From the NCBI GenBank assembly GCA_041690255.1, contig JAWLHU010000011.1, positions 124,001 through 188,000 of the forward strand: a stretch of 64,000 nt of DNA, written 5' to 3'. The position numbers were made by a program, and so were the translations under genes. How positions within the stretch are numbered: the stretch's first letter is position 1; every line of letters begins with the position of its first letter. This DNA comes from JAWLHU01 sp041690255 (lineage in GTDB: Bacteria > Bacillota > Sulfobacillia > Symbiobacteriales > Symbiobacteriaceae). The notes under the pieces were generated by a model. That model saw only the letters and a list, made by a program, of their open reading frames with translations, was not told the DNA's origin and did no database searches. Below are positions 15,864 to 24,403 of this stretch, piece by piece.

Positions 15864-17474
15864 ATGAGCAAGCATACCTTTCTGCATGACTGGACGCCGC
15901 GGGTGGAGGAGCTGACCCGCTGGCTGGTGGAGATTCCGAGCGTGGTGGGCACCGAGGGCGAGGTCACGGTCGCCCGGAGCATCTATGACTTCCTTGCGGC
16001 CTGGCCGTACTTTCACCAACATCCGGAGCATCTTCGGCTGATGCGCACCCACGATGACGCCAGGGAGCGGTACAACCTGATCGCTCTGGTTCGGGGGCAG
16101 CAGGCACCGGTGACGGGCGCCCGCACGGTCCTCCTCATGGGCCACTTTGACACGGTGGATATCCAGGACTACGGGCCGCTCATGCACCTGGCCTGCCGGC
16201 CGGATCTGCTGGCGCATTCCACGAACCCACCGGAGGGCTACATGGTGGGGCGCGGTGCCCTCGACATGAAGAGCGGTGACGCGGTCAACCTGGCGGTCCT
16301 GGAGCGCTTCGCGAAGGGCGACGGCCCCCAGGACCTGTCGCTGTTGCTCTGCCTGAGCCCGGACGAGGAGGACTCCTCCCACGGCGCGCTCTCCGCCGTC
16401 GTGGACCTGCCGCACCTGGCCGACGAGTGGGGCCTCTCCCTGGAGGCAGCGATCAATACGGACTACACCACGGCACGCTACCCGGGCGACCCGGCCCGGT
16501 ATATCTACGCCGGCACGATTGGCAAGCTCCTGCCCTCGCTCTTTGTGGCGGGGATTGAGACCCATGCCGGCGAGCCCTTCAGCGGCTTTGACCCGAACTG
16601 GCTGGTCGCCGAGGTGACGCGCCGGGTCGACTACAACCCGGACCTCTGCGAGACTGCCTACGGCGAGGTGACCCCGCCGCCGGTCTCCCTGAAGCTGACC
16701 GACCTGAAGGATCACTACACCGTTCAGACCCCGCTCTACAGTTGGGCCTACTACAACTGGTTCACCTTCACCAAATCCCCGGCTGATGTGCTCTCCGAGT
16801 TCAGACAGCTCGTGACCGATGCCTTCGGGTATCTGCACGCCGAGTTCACGGACCGGGCGGCCCGGCACGCGGCGCTCGGCTCGACCAGGACCCCGCTTGC
16901 CGCCTGGATGCCCCGGGTCTTCACCTTTGCCGAGCTGGCCGAGAGGGTGTCTGACCGGGTCGGCGCGGGCTATGTCTCGCTGGTGGCTGATCGGCTGCAG
17001 AAGGAGGCGCATATGGATCTGCGGACCTTCTCCTGCCGCCTGACCGAGGAGCTCTGGCGGGTCTCGGGCCTGACCGGCCCGGCGGCCGTGGTCGGTTACG
17101 CACAGATCTACAACGCCCCCATGGCGCTGGGGCCCGACGCTCCGCTCATGCTGGCGGTCCGGAAGGCAGCAGATGGTGTGGCACAGGAGATATCGATCGA
17201 CCTGCAGGTGCGCTCCTTCTTCCCGTATATCTCGGACATGTCGTTCCTCGGCTTCCCCGACGGCCCCGCGGGGCTGGCGGCGCTCCGGGAGAACAGCCCG
17301 GGCTGGGGAACGCTCTACCGGGTCGACCATGAGGCCCACGCCAGGCTCTCCCTGCCGGTGGTCAACATCGGACCGTATGGGGAGGGGGCTCACACCCGCA
17401 GTGAGCGGGTGGAGACGGGCTACTCCTTCGCCGTGGTTCCGGAACTGGTCTGGCGGACACTGGAGGCCCTGTAA
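15864..17474 (+). CDS. rocB: M20-family peptidase, RocB-like
   Basis: 536 aa, M20 zinc peptidase resembling RocB, found with arginine catabolism. Seen: EIPSVVGTEGE near the start, metal ligands in LMGHFDTVD, GRGALDMKSGD and SPDEEDSS, and a long lid domain. ATG 15864 (MSKHTFLHDW) is chosen because the alignment-like core begins just after it. No good ribosome site is visible, and ATG 15822 is a possible alternative. The longer open frame to 15612 runs through repeat A and is not credible. No arginine genes are nearby. Confidence 0.85.
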   Translation: MSKHTFLHDWTPRVEELTRWLVEIPSVVGTEGEVTVARSIYDFLAAWPYFHQHPEHLRLMRTHDDARERYNLIALVRGQQAPVTGARTVLLMGHFDTVDIQDYGPLMHLACRPDLLAHSTNPPEGYMVGRGALDMKSGDAVNLAVLERFAKGDGPQDLSLLLCLSPDEEDSSHGALSAVVDLPHLADEWGLSLEAAINTDYTTARYPGDPARYIYAGTIGKLLPSLFVAGIETHAGEPFSGFDPNWLVAEVTRRVDYNPDLCETAYGEVTPPPVSLKLTDLKDHYTVQTPLYSWAYYNWFTFTKSPADVLSEFRQLVTDAFGYLHAEFTDRAARHAALGSTRTPLAAWMPRVFTFAELAERVSDRVGAGYVSLVADRLQKEAHMDLRTFSCRLTEELWRVSGLTGPAAVVGYAQIYNAPMALGPDAPLMLAVRKAADGVAQEISIDLQVRSFFPYISDMSFLGFPDGPAGLAALRENSPGWGTLYRVDHEAHARLSLPVVNIGPYGEGAHTRSERVETGYSFAVVPELVWRTLEAL

Positions 17475-17479
17475 AAGGC

Positions 17480-17513
17480 GAGAGGCAACCACGACGGTTG
17501 CCTCTCTTTTTTT
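17480..17513 (+). terminator. Rho-independent terminator after the RocB-like gene
   Basis: GAGAGGCAACC / GGTTGCCTCTC, loop ACGAC, then a run of seven T. Confidence 0.95.
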
Positions 17514-17545
17514 GTCAATGGGCAGATTTCCCCGGTGCGCAGGCG

Positions 17546-17830
17546 CCGGATTCTTGCATGGCTGGTGGCCCGGGCGGCTCTGCCGGCCGGTTCCACCAGA
17601 AATTCCTGGTGAGTCTATCGCCTATGTGGGAAAATGTAGCGGAATCCGTCAAAAAAAGGGTCTAGAGATGAGGGAACCACCTCTTTTCGGCCTGACCCGG
17701 GCCAATATGCGCCCTCTGAGGCCCCACAAGAGCGACTTATGGGGTGAACAGGCCCCACAAATGCGTCGTTCCGCTACGAATTCCCACTTGTCCTACGCTC
17801 GCCCTGGGAAAATGTAGCGGAATCCGTCAA
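17546..17830. repeat. Repeat A, copy 2 (inverted relative to copy 1)
   Basis: About 285 bp, reverse complement of 8878-9153. The motif GGGAAAATGTAGCGGAATCCGTC appears twice inside it, once near each end (around 17620 and 17808), so the element has terminal-like direct repeats. The central part can fold (GCGACTTATGGGG with CCCCACAAATGCGTCG). It lies between the RocB terminator and repeat B copy 2. Confidence 0.8.
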
Positions 17831-17914
17831 TCGCCAACCCGCCACCATCCTGCATGATGGACTCCCTGTCTCTACCTCTTTCTACAGGTCATTCAAGACA
17901 CCGTGGTGTCTCAC

Positions 17915-18118
17915 CTATGTTGACACAGAGGGCTCCGCTCGATTTCGACAGGAAGCAGGCTCCAAAAGCGTCGAAATCGGGCGGAGAGAGGTCGACTGGA
18001 GGGTCCTGAGGCCCTAGAACGCCCAAAAACCGGGGGGATCGGCTGTCCTCGGCCAGGTTTTGGACAGGAGACAGGGGCAAGAACTGTCCAAAACGGGCGG
18101 AGTCGGCCGGCCGGTACC
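17915..18118. repeat. Dispersed structured repeat B, copy 2
   Basis: Same order of parts as 9280-9490: TTGACA (17922), 7 nt, then a 17-nt arm (17935-17951), a 20-nt loop and a 17-nt arm (17972-17988) with 16 Watson-Crick pairs and one G-U. A second hairpin GTTTTGGACAG / CTGTCCAAAAC (18057-18094) and CGGGCGGAGTCGG follow. The remainder of 17831-18170 shows no gene. Confidence 0.65.
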
Positions 18119-18170
18119 GGTCCAGCCTCGGGGATAGGCCGGCCCCCGGCCCCCCGGCCCTCGCAGGGGC

Positions 18171-18746
18171 CTACATGACCATGTTGGGCGAGGTCTGCTC
18201 GGGGACCAGGTTGTACATGCCCGCCATGGTCTGGATGGCGGCCTGCGGTGCGGGCTGAATCGGGTACCAGCCCTTCCTCGCCATGTACTGCCAGCAGTCG
18301 TAGGCGTGGCGGGAGGACATGCGGAAGGCATCTTCCAGGAAGGAGCGGAGCTCAGGGTTGGCCATCTCCATGGAGGCCCAGGCGTACTCCCGGCCGGCTC
18401 GCTTCAGGTTGAGCAGGTAGGCGGCGGCGATCTCCCGGTCATTCAGGGTTTGGGCATTGGTCCGGGGGGTGATCGCCGGGGCGGGAGGCGTGGGGGCCGT
18501 GGTGGTGTTGGCCAGGTTGCTGTTCAGCTCCGGCACCGGGAAGGGGGCCTGGGAGCCCTGGGTCTGCTGGAGGTACTCGACCTTCTTATTGTAGTCCCGG
18601 ACATGGAAGGGGTAGTGCCGCGAGATCATCGCCTTCAGTTCCGGGTCCTGGGCGTGGTTCAGGAACATGCCCATGTTGGTGATCGAGTTGACGCAGCTCA
18701 GGGTCAGCTCATTGAGGTCATGAAGCTCATGGTCAGCCAGTTGCAT
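18171..18746 (-). CDS. cotF: CotF-like spore coat protein
   Basis: 191 aa, ferritin-like helical coat protein of the CotF family. Two helical blocks (residues 5-70 and 105-175; e.g. ELTLSCVNSITNMGMFLNHA and REIAAAYLLNLKRAGREYAW) are separated by a Pro/Thr/Ala-rich linker. The YDCWQYMARKGWYP end is characteristic. ATG with AGGAGG 11 nt upstream. Supports an endospore-forming host. Confidence 0.85.
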   Translation of the reverse strand: MQLADHELHDLNELTLSCVNSITNMGMFLNHAQDPELKAMISRHYPFHVRDYNKKVEYLQQTQGSQAPFPVPELNSNLANTTTAPTPPAPAITPRTNAQTLNDREIAAAYLLNLKRAGREYAWASMEMANPELRSFLEDAFRMSSRHAYDCWQYMARKGWYPIQPAPQAAIQTMAGMYNLVPEQTSPNMVM

Positions 18747-18851
18747 TGCGTGATTAGCCTCCTGTCGGTGAGAGTCCGACAGGTAGTCTCTCCCTGCACG
18801 GCTGGGCCCATCCGGGTTACTGTGCGAGGACGGTCATGGCCATCCAGCCGG

Positions 18852-19856
18852 TCAGCGCCGCGGACGGATTGCCCGCTCCCCCCGGGCGTGCAGATCCCGG
18901 AGCAGTCGCGCCTCCAGGTGATCGGTCCCGGTCCGTTCCTGCTTGCGGGCCAGGAGGGCGAGGGCGAGGTCGAGTCGCTCCAGGGCGGCGGTCGGCTGGG
19001 CCTGACTGAGCAGGAGTGCGGCCTCGCAGCGGAGCCAGACGTAGGGCTCGATATCGAGGGCATCCTCCGCCTGCCTGAGATAGGCCTCGGCCCGGTCCGC
19101 ATCGGCATGAATGAACGCGGCTGCGAAGGCGGCCTCCAGGTAGTACGGGGCGCGGACCGAGCGGGGCTGCTTCTCGATCACGGCGATCGCCCGCTCCAGG
19201 TGGACGGCTGCTGTGACCGGCTCCCCCCGGTCGAGTGCAGCGTAGTAGGCCATGATCCGTGCCGCAGCTTCGTCGGTCGAGGCGTCAGCGGGCTCCAGGC
19301 AGCGTGCCAGCAGGTCGGCGGGCCATCTGGCCGGGCGGACGCCGCGGTGGTCCAGGCCCGTCAGGGTGAAGAGGGCGGCGTCGCGCTCCGCCGGCGGGCC
19401 TCCCCGCCAGAGCCGCCAGAGGCGCAGTCCATCGGAGGCGAGACCGCGCCGGAATGGATTGAGGGCGATCAGTGCGGTCAGCAGCGAGATGATAGCGAAG
19501 AGGAGGCTTGGCTGGCGCAGGGCACCGCCTTTCGGGACAGCCTGGTAGAGCCCGAGGGCGAACGAGGCGAGCAGGAGGTTGAGCCCCGGCCCACCGGCGA
19601 TCAGGACGGCGATCGGGAGGATCACCGACCGCCGCATCGGCGGGCTGGCGACCACGAACCCACCGGCCACCCGGTCTGCCCAGTTGAAGGAGAGCCGGGG
19701 GCTTCTCCCCTCCCATCGGAGGCGGATGGGGCCCAGGGCGAAGAGGTGGATGCGGCACCCGGCGATCCGGCCCGCCAGCAGATGACCCACCTCGTGCAGG
19801 GCGACGGATACCAACAGGAAGAGGAGGCCCAGCACAAGGTCTGTCAGCATGTGCAT
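18852..19856 (-). CDS. M50-family site-2-type membrane metalloprotease with helical-repeat tail
   Basis: 334 aa. The N-terminal ~135 residues are membrane-embedded with the zinc motif HEVGH near residue 21 and the second metal region ALNPFRRGLASDG near 131, as in M50/S2P proteases. The C-terminal ~190 residues are Ala/Leu/Glu-rich helices resembling TPR repeats (RAEAYLRQAEDALDIEPYVW), probably cytosolic and substrate-selecting. Likely cuts a membrane-tethered regulator or processes peptides. It lies between the coat gene and an M24-like gene, with no obvious partner. Confidence 0.85.
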   Translation of the reverse strand: MHMLTDLVLGLLFLLVSVALHEVGHLLAGRIAGCRIHLFALGPIRLRWEGRSPRLSFNWADRVAGGFVVASPPMRRSVILPIAVLIAGGPGLNLLLASFALGLYQAVPKGGALRQPSLLFAIISLLTALIALNPFRRGLASDGLRLWRLWRGGPPAERDAALFTLTGLDHRGVRPARWPADLLARCLEPADASTDEAAARIMAYYAALDRGEPVTAAVHLERAIAVIEKQPRSVRAPYYLEAAFAAAFIHADADRAEAYLRQAEDALDIEPYVWLRCEAALLLSQAQPTAALERLDLALALLARKQERTGTDHLEARLLRDLHARGERAIRPRR

Positions 19857-19892
19857 GGCCTCCTCCCGTGTTACGTGGTCGTGGGCGTCAGC

Positions 19893-21116
19893 CTATCCGC
19901 AGATCATCGCCTCCAGATGGCGGGGGTAGTAGGTCAGGAACTCCATGCCGTCCTCGGTGACCAGCACGGTGTCGGAGTGGCGGAAGCCGCCGAGCCCCTC
20001 CACGTAGATGCCCGGCTCGACCGTCCAGACCATGCCGGGCTGGAGAATGGCCTCATCGCCAATGTCGAAGAACGGGGCCTCGTGCCCCTCCATGCCGATG
20101 GAGTGGCCCACATGGTGGCGCCAGTGGGGCATGAGGTCGTGCTCGGCGAAGAAGCGGCGGACCTCGCGGTCGATCTGGGCGACGGGGACCCCGGGCCGGA
20201 TGTTGTCGAAGGCGACCTCCTGGGCCTGGCACATGAGCTCGAAGTACTTCACCTGCTCCCGGCTCGGCTCACCGACGAACAAGGTCCGCTCCAGCTCGGA
20301 GATATAGCCGAGCACGTTGGCGCCGGCGCCAGTGACCAGCACATCGCCCTTGCGCATGGTGGCGTTCAGGGTGACGGCGTGGGGGAAGTAGGAGTTCTTG
20401 CCGATCTGGCCCCGGAAGCCGGCGCTGGCGCCCACCCGGCCCATGCCGCCCGGCTTGAAGTCGGGGCCGAGGGTGTTGAGCATGGCGGACGTCGCCTCGG
20501 TGGAGGCCCGGGTGGAGACATCCACCTCGGAGGCGCCGTCGCGCGAGTAGGTCTGGAGGAGCCGGTGGGCCAGGTTGCCCCAGCGGCAGGACTCCTTGAT
20601 CAGGGTGATCTCCAGGGGGGACTTGATATACCGGGTCTCCTCGATCAGGCGGGGAACGAGCGTCAGGCTGACATCGGGCAGCACCTCGGAGAGCCGGGGG
20701 CCCCGGTAGCCCCAGAAGGCGCCGTAGCCGTCGGCATCGGCCGCGAGGGAGCCGGTGCTCAGGCCCATCTCACCCATCAGAACTGCCAGTTGCTTCATGG
20801 GGTGAACGTCGGTCGGGTACTCTGCATAGTGGGCGATGCTGTCGATATAGGCAGCATGCTCGGCATGCTCGACTTCTAGACGGGGGACGAAGAGGGTGGT
20901 CCGGCCATCGGCCGCGAGAATGAAGGCGACGGGCCGCTCGGTGGGCACGAAGCCGAAACCGGTCAGCCAGTAGATGGAGAGTGAGCGGAAGAAGACGACG
21001 CCCTTCAGGCCCTTCTCCTCCAGCATCTTCAGGATCCGGTTCCTCCGCTGGTCGAACTCCGCACGGGGTAGGGTGAGATAGTGTCCGATCTGGTAATCCG
21101 TAATCGGCTTCGCCAT
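19893..21116 (-). CDS. M24 (Xaa-Pro peptidase/creatinase)-fold protein with altered metal site
   Basis: 407 aa: creatinase-type N-terminal domain (about 20-160) and pita-bread C-terminal domain (about 170-400). Of the five usual metal ligands (Asp, Asp, His, Glu, Glu), the sequence shows Gly263, Glu274, His338, Glu367 and Ser381 (GAGANVLGYISE, VGHSIGMEGHE, TVEPGIY, GGFRHSDT). Three are changed, so a classical dinuclear aminopeptidase is unlikely. Metal-independent relatives such as creatinase and ectoine hydrolase are better models. ATG 21116 has GAAAGGGG upstream; a longer frame extends across the next gene and is rejected. Confidence 0.85.
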   Translation of the reverse strand: MAKPITDYQIGHYLTLPRAEFDQRRNRILKMLEEKGLKGVVFFRSLSIYWLTGFGFVPTERPVAFILAADGRTTLFVPRLEVEHAEHAAYIDSIAHYAEYPTDVHPMKQLAVLMGEMGLSTGSLAADADGYGAFWGYRGPRLSEVLPDVSLTLVPRLIEETRYIKSPLEITLIKESCRWGNLAHRLLQTYSRDGASEVDVSTRASTEATSAMLNTLGPDFKPGGMGRVGASAGFRGQIGKNSYFPHAVTLNATMRKGDVLVTGAGANVLGYISELERTLFVGEPSREQVKYFELMCQAQEVAFDNIRPGVPVAQIDREVRRFFAEHDLMPHWRHHVGHSIGMEGHEAPFFDIGDEAILQPGMVWTVEPGIYVEGLGGFRHSDTVLVTEDGMEFLTYYPRHLEAMICG

Positions 21117-21281
21117 GGAAAAGACCCCTTTCGCACAGTGAATGGTGGAAAGATTCCAGACCGGGACGGGTTCTTCCTGCCGGGCCGGAGCATTGGGCCC
21201 ACCGTCCGGGCGATATGCTGCACTAGTCAAAGGACCGCCATTCGGGGTATCATCGGGAGCGAGTGGGGGTAGGTTGCCTAT

Positions 21282-21890
21282 ATGCGTACGATCCTGATCG
21301 CCCAGCCGACGAAACGGAAGCGGAGCGAGCCGGTGCCGGCCTGGCGCCTCTACGACGGGAGCCAGCAGCGGCTCGTCCAGGAGGGGCTCGCCCTGGTCTG
21401 GGAGCGCTTCGGGTATAGACAGGTGATCGATGAGGTCCTGCTCTCCCCGTGGCACGGACCGCTGGACCCGGACCGGGTCATCCCGCCGTACGACTTCTCC
21501 TGGAAGCGGCGGCCCAGGGCGGAGGTCGAGCGGATCGTCCGGGAGACCCGGGTGGTGGAGCGGCTTCAGGAGGCGGTGGCGGGCTTTGATCTGGTGATCG
21601 CCCTGCTCTGGAAGACCTACCTGGCCCCGCTCCGGCTGGCGGAGTGGCTCCCGGCCACATCGCCACAGCGCTGGCTCTTCTTTGCCAGCGGCGAGGGACT
21701 CCCCTACCTGCCCGCATCCACCAATGTTCGGATGGTGCCCGCCGGTACACCCGAGGCCCGACAAGCCCGGGTGAAGGTGCTGGACGTGAAGTCCTACCTC
21801 TTCCGGGGGCTCTGCCGCACCGTGGTGGAACAGGGCGAGGCGGCACTGGAAGCGGCCTGGAGGGATGGGGTCCCCATTGAGGATCCATGA
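21282..21890 (+). CDS. DUF6884-like protein of unknown function
   Basis: 202 aa. The N-terminus (ILIAQPTKRKR, then PAWRLYDGS), the LLSPWHGPLDPDRVIPPYDF segment and the FASGEGLPYLP part resemble the DUF6884 group, whose members look like a nucleoside-processing or transferase fold. That assignment is by pattern memory only. Divergent from the M24-like gene. The ATG has a weak GGGGGTAGG about 9 nt upstream. Confidence 0.6.
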   Translation: MRTILIAQPTKRKRSEPVPAWRLYDGSQQRLVQEGLALVWERFGYRQVIDEVLLSPWHGPLDPDRVIPPYDFSWKRRPRAEVERIVRETRVVERLQEAVAGFDLVIALLWKTYLAPLRLAEWLPATSPQRWLFFASGEGLPYLPASTNVRMVPAGTPEARQARVKVLDVKSYLFRGLCRTVVEQGEAALEAAWRDGVPIEDP

Positions 21891-21982
21891 AAATGGCCCG
21901 ATCGGCAGGGATGCGGTATGATTACACCGTATCATCCATGTCGGTCCCGTTTTCCGCGTCCCTAGGGAGAGGGTGAACCCCC

Positions 21983-22825
21983 GTGCTGCACGTACTCGCC
22001 TTCATGATTGCCATCGCTCCGGCCGGGGCGCTGCTCTGGTACATCCGCCGGTTGGATCAGTATGAGCCGGAGCCCTGGCCGCTGGTTAGCCGGTTGATGC
22101 TGGCCGGAGCGGTCTCCGCGATCCCGATCTACTTTATCGAGACCTGGGTGGCCGGCCTCAGTCCGTACACGGGCTTCATTGGTACGCTCTTCACCGCCTT
22201 TGTCGTGGCCGCGCTGACCGAGGAGGTGGGCAAGGGCACCTTCGCCCTCCTGGCCATCTGGCGGCGTCCGGAGTTCAACGAGGTCATGGACGGGATCGTC
22301 TACTTTGGTGTGGCTCACATGGGCTTTGCCCTGGCGGAGAACCTGCTCTATGTCTTCGTTCAGGATGATATCTACCACGGGCTGCTGACCGCCATGGTCC
22401 GGACGACCACAGCGGTGCCGATGCATGTGGTCGTCGGCATGATCATGGGGTATCACGTCGGGGTGATCCGCTTCGCCCGCCGGCGGCGTGAGAAGGTGCT
22501 GCACGCGGCTGAGGGGCTGATCCTCCCGGTGCTCCTGCACGGGCTCTACAACGTGGGGAGCCTGAACCAGGAGGTGGCGGTGGATGCCCTGATCGACCTG
22601 GTCGATCTGCTGCGCTACGGTTTCGGATCCGCTCTGCTCTATGCGGCGGTGGTCGCCCTGTGGCTCTTCCTGATGCCCCGTGTCCGGAAGGCGCAGCAGT
22701 CGAGCCCTTTCCGTCCGATCGCCAGCATTCAGCTCTCGGCGGCTGAGACACCCTGCCCGCACTGCGGGGCCGTCTATCCGACGGGGGGCAACTACTGCCC
22801 CAACTGCGGGGAATCGGTTCGCTAG
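21983..22825 (+). CDS. PrsW-family intramembrane protease with zinc ribbon
   Basis: 280 aa, multi-span membrane protein. Family signatures: LDQYEPEPWP in the first loop, TEEVGKG in the active-site helix, and HGLYNVGS. PrsW-type proteases cleave anti-sigma factors such as RsiW in Bacillus. The last ~25 residues are an added zinc ribbon (CPHC...CPNCG). GTG 21983 with AGGGAGAGGGTG upstream. No anti-sigma gene is adjacent. It converges on the next gene with a 4-bp overlap. Confidence 0.92.
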   Translation: MLHVLAFMIAIAPAGALLWYIRRLDQYEPEPWPLVSRLMLAGAVSAIPIYFIETWVAGLSPYTGFIGTLFTAFVVAALTEEVGKGTFALLAIWRRPEFNEVMDGIVYFGVAHMGFALAENLLYVFVQDDIYHGLLTAMVRTTTAVPMHVVVGMIMGYHVGVIRFARRRREKVLHAAEGLILPVLLHGLYNVGSLNQEVAVDALIDLVDLLRYGFGSALLYAAVVALWLFLMPRVRKAQQSSPFRPIASIQLSAAETPCPHCGAVYPTGGNYCPNCGESVR

Positions 22826-23172
22826 GCCTCCTCTTCGCACTCCTGCCTCCGCCGCTCCTCGCCCTGCAGCGAGACGATGGCGAAGAGGAGGGGGACGAAG
22901 AGGGTGGTGTACCACGGTGCCTCGTGCAGGAAGGCGCGCCAGAAGAGGAGCCAACTGGCCAGGTGCAGGGCGAAGCGGCTCCAGGGATCGGTGAGGAGGA
23001 GGGCGGTCGCTGCGCGGATTCCGACGGAGACGGCGAAAAGCAGGAGGATCATGGACTCGGGCCATCCGGTGAAGGTGCGGACCCCTTCGAAGGCGATCAC
23101 CACGATCATCGACCAGGCTACCCAGCCGAACGGCGTGATCGGCAGGCCCGCCACATAGAGCTTTTCCAGCAT
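22822..23172 (-). CDS. Small membrane protein, unknown
   Basis: 116 aa, three to four hydrophobic segments and a charged Glu/Arg-rich C-terminus (EERRRQECEEEA). ATG 23172 (MLEKLYVAGLPITPFGW) is preferred over GTG 23184 because GGGGGTG lies about 9 nt before it. Overlaps the PrsW stop tail-to-tail by 4 bp. Family not recognised. Confidence 0.6.
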   Translation of the reverse strand: MLEKLYVAGLPITPFGWVAWSMIVVIAFEGVRTFTGWPESMILLLFAVSVGIRAATALLLTDPWSRFALHLASWLLFWRAFLHEAPWYTTLFVPLLFAIVSLQGEERRRQECEEEA

Positions 23173-23182
23173 ACGAGAGAAC

Positions 23183-23212
23183 ACCCCCGGTCAGCCTATG
23201 CTGCCCGGGGGT
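23183..23212 (-). terminator. Hairpin between aminotransferase and small membrane gene
   Basis: ACCCCCGG / CCGGGGGT with a 14-nt loop. On the minus strand the second arm holds the GGGGGTG binding site of the 22822-23172 gene, so it could both end the aminotransferase transcript and hide that site. Confidence 0.5.
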
Positions 23213-23224
23213 TCTTGCATGTCG

Positions 23225-24400
23225 CTATCGCCGGAGCAGGCTGGCCCGCTCGATCCGCTCCACCGCCTCGGCCAGACGCTGAGGGGGCTGGACCAGGGCG
23301 ATCCGCACATACCCCTCGCCCAGGTCGCCGAAGCCGGAGCCGGGGACGATGGTCACGCCGGTCTCCTCCAGCAGGGCCATGGCGAAGTCGAGGGAGGAGC
23401 TGTAGCCCGGTGGGATCGGCGCCCAGCAGAACATGGTTGCCTTCGGGCTGGGGACTGCCCAGCCGAGCCGGTTCAGCCCGCCGACCAGCACATCTCGCCG
23501 CTCTTCGTAGGTCCGGGCCATGTCGGCGACGCACTCCTGGGGGCCGGTCAGGGCGGCGACCGCGGCCATCTGAATGGGTCGGAAGATGCCGTAGTCCAGG
23601 TGGCTCTTCACCTCTGCCAACTGGCCGATCAGCGTCGGGTTCCCCACCGCATAGGCGATACGGGCGCCGGCGAGGTTGTAGGTCTTGGAGAGGGAGTTGA
23701 ACTCGATCCCCACCTCCATGGCCCCGGGAGTCTGGAGGAAGCTGGGCGGGCGGTAGCCGCCGAAGGTCAGCTCGCTGTAAGCGGCGTCATGGAGGACCGC
23801 CACGTCCCAGCGCCGGGCCCAGGCGACGACCTGATCGAAGAAGCCGGGGCGGACGACGGCGGCCAATGGATTGCTCGGGTAGTTGAGCAGCAGGAGCTTG
23901 GCCCGCCGCTTGACCTCGTCGGGCAGCGCCTCCAGGTCGGGGAGGAAGCCGTCCTCGGCTCGCAGCGGCACCGGGTAGAGCTCGGCCCCCGCCAGGACCG
24001 GGCCCGCGGCATAGATCGGGTAGCCGGGGTCGGGCACGAGGATCAGGTCGCCGGGGTCGGTCACCGCCAGGGCGACGTGGGCCAGCCCTTCCTGTGAGCC
24101 GGTCAGGCCCAGGACCTCCTGCTCGGGGTCGAGCCGGACGCCGAAGCGGCGGTCGTACCAGCCGGACACCGCCTCCCGGAAGGCGGGCAGGTCCCGCATG
24201 GGGTAGCCGTAGACGTCCTGGCGCTGCACGGCCTCGCTCATGGCGGCGATCACGTGGGGCGCCGGGGGCAGGTCGGGGTTGCCGATGGAGAGGTTGATCA
24301 CGTCGGTCCCCTGAGCGGCGACCCGCTTGCGGGCTTCATCCATATGGGTGAAGATGGCGGAGGCTAGCCGCTGGAGGCGCTGGGGCTTGCTGAACGCCAT
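23225..24400 (-). CDS. Class I/II PLP-dependent aminotransferase
   Basis: 391 aa, fold-type I aminotransferase similar to the LL-diaminopimelate/aspartate group. Seen: NLSIGNPDLPP, GSQEG, PDPGYPIYAAG, NYPSNPLAA (usual NPTG variant), HDAAYSEL, the PLP lysine in NSLSKTYNLAGARI, and a C-terminal RIALV substrate-binding Arg. The M28-like peptidase stop is 4 nt upstream of its start, so the two are probably co-transcribed and may act on peptide-derived amino acids. Specificity unresolved. Confidence 0.9.
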   Translation of the reverse strand: MAFSKPQRLQRLASAIFTHMDEARKRVAAQGTDVINLSIGNPDLPPAPHVIAAMSEAVQRQDVYGYPMRDLPAFREAVSGWYDRRFGVRLDPEQEVLGLTGSQEGLAHVALAVTDPGDLILVPDPGYPIYAAGPVLAGAELYPVPLRAEDGFLPDLEALPDEVKRRAKLLLLNYPSNPLAAVVRPGFFDQVVAWARRWDVAVLHDAAYSELTFGGYRPPSFLQTPGAMEVGIEFNSLSKTYNLAGARIAYAVGNPTLIGQLAEVKSHLDYGIFRPIQMAAVAALTGPQECVADMARTYEERRDVLVGGLNRLGWAVPSPKATMFCWAPIPPGYSSSLDFAMALLEETGVTIVPGSGFGDLGEGYVRIALVQPPQRLAEAVERIERASLLRR

Positions 24401-24403
24401 GGC

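Noticed and set aside
18306..20879. 857-aa plus-strand ORF
   Set aside because: Antisense shadow of the CotF, M50 and M24-like genes; no family signature.
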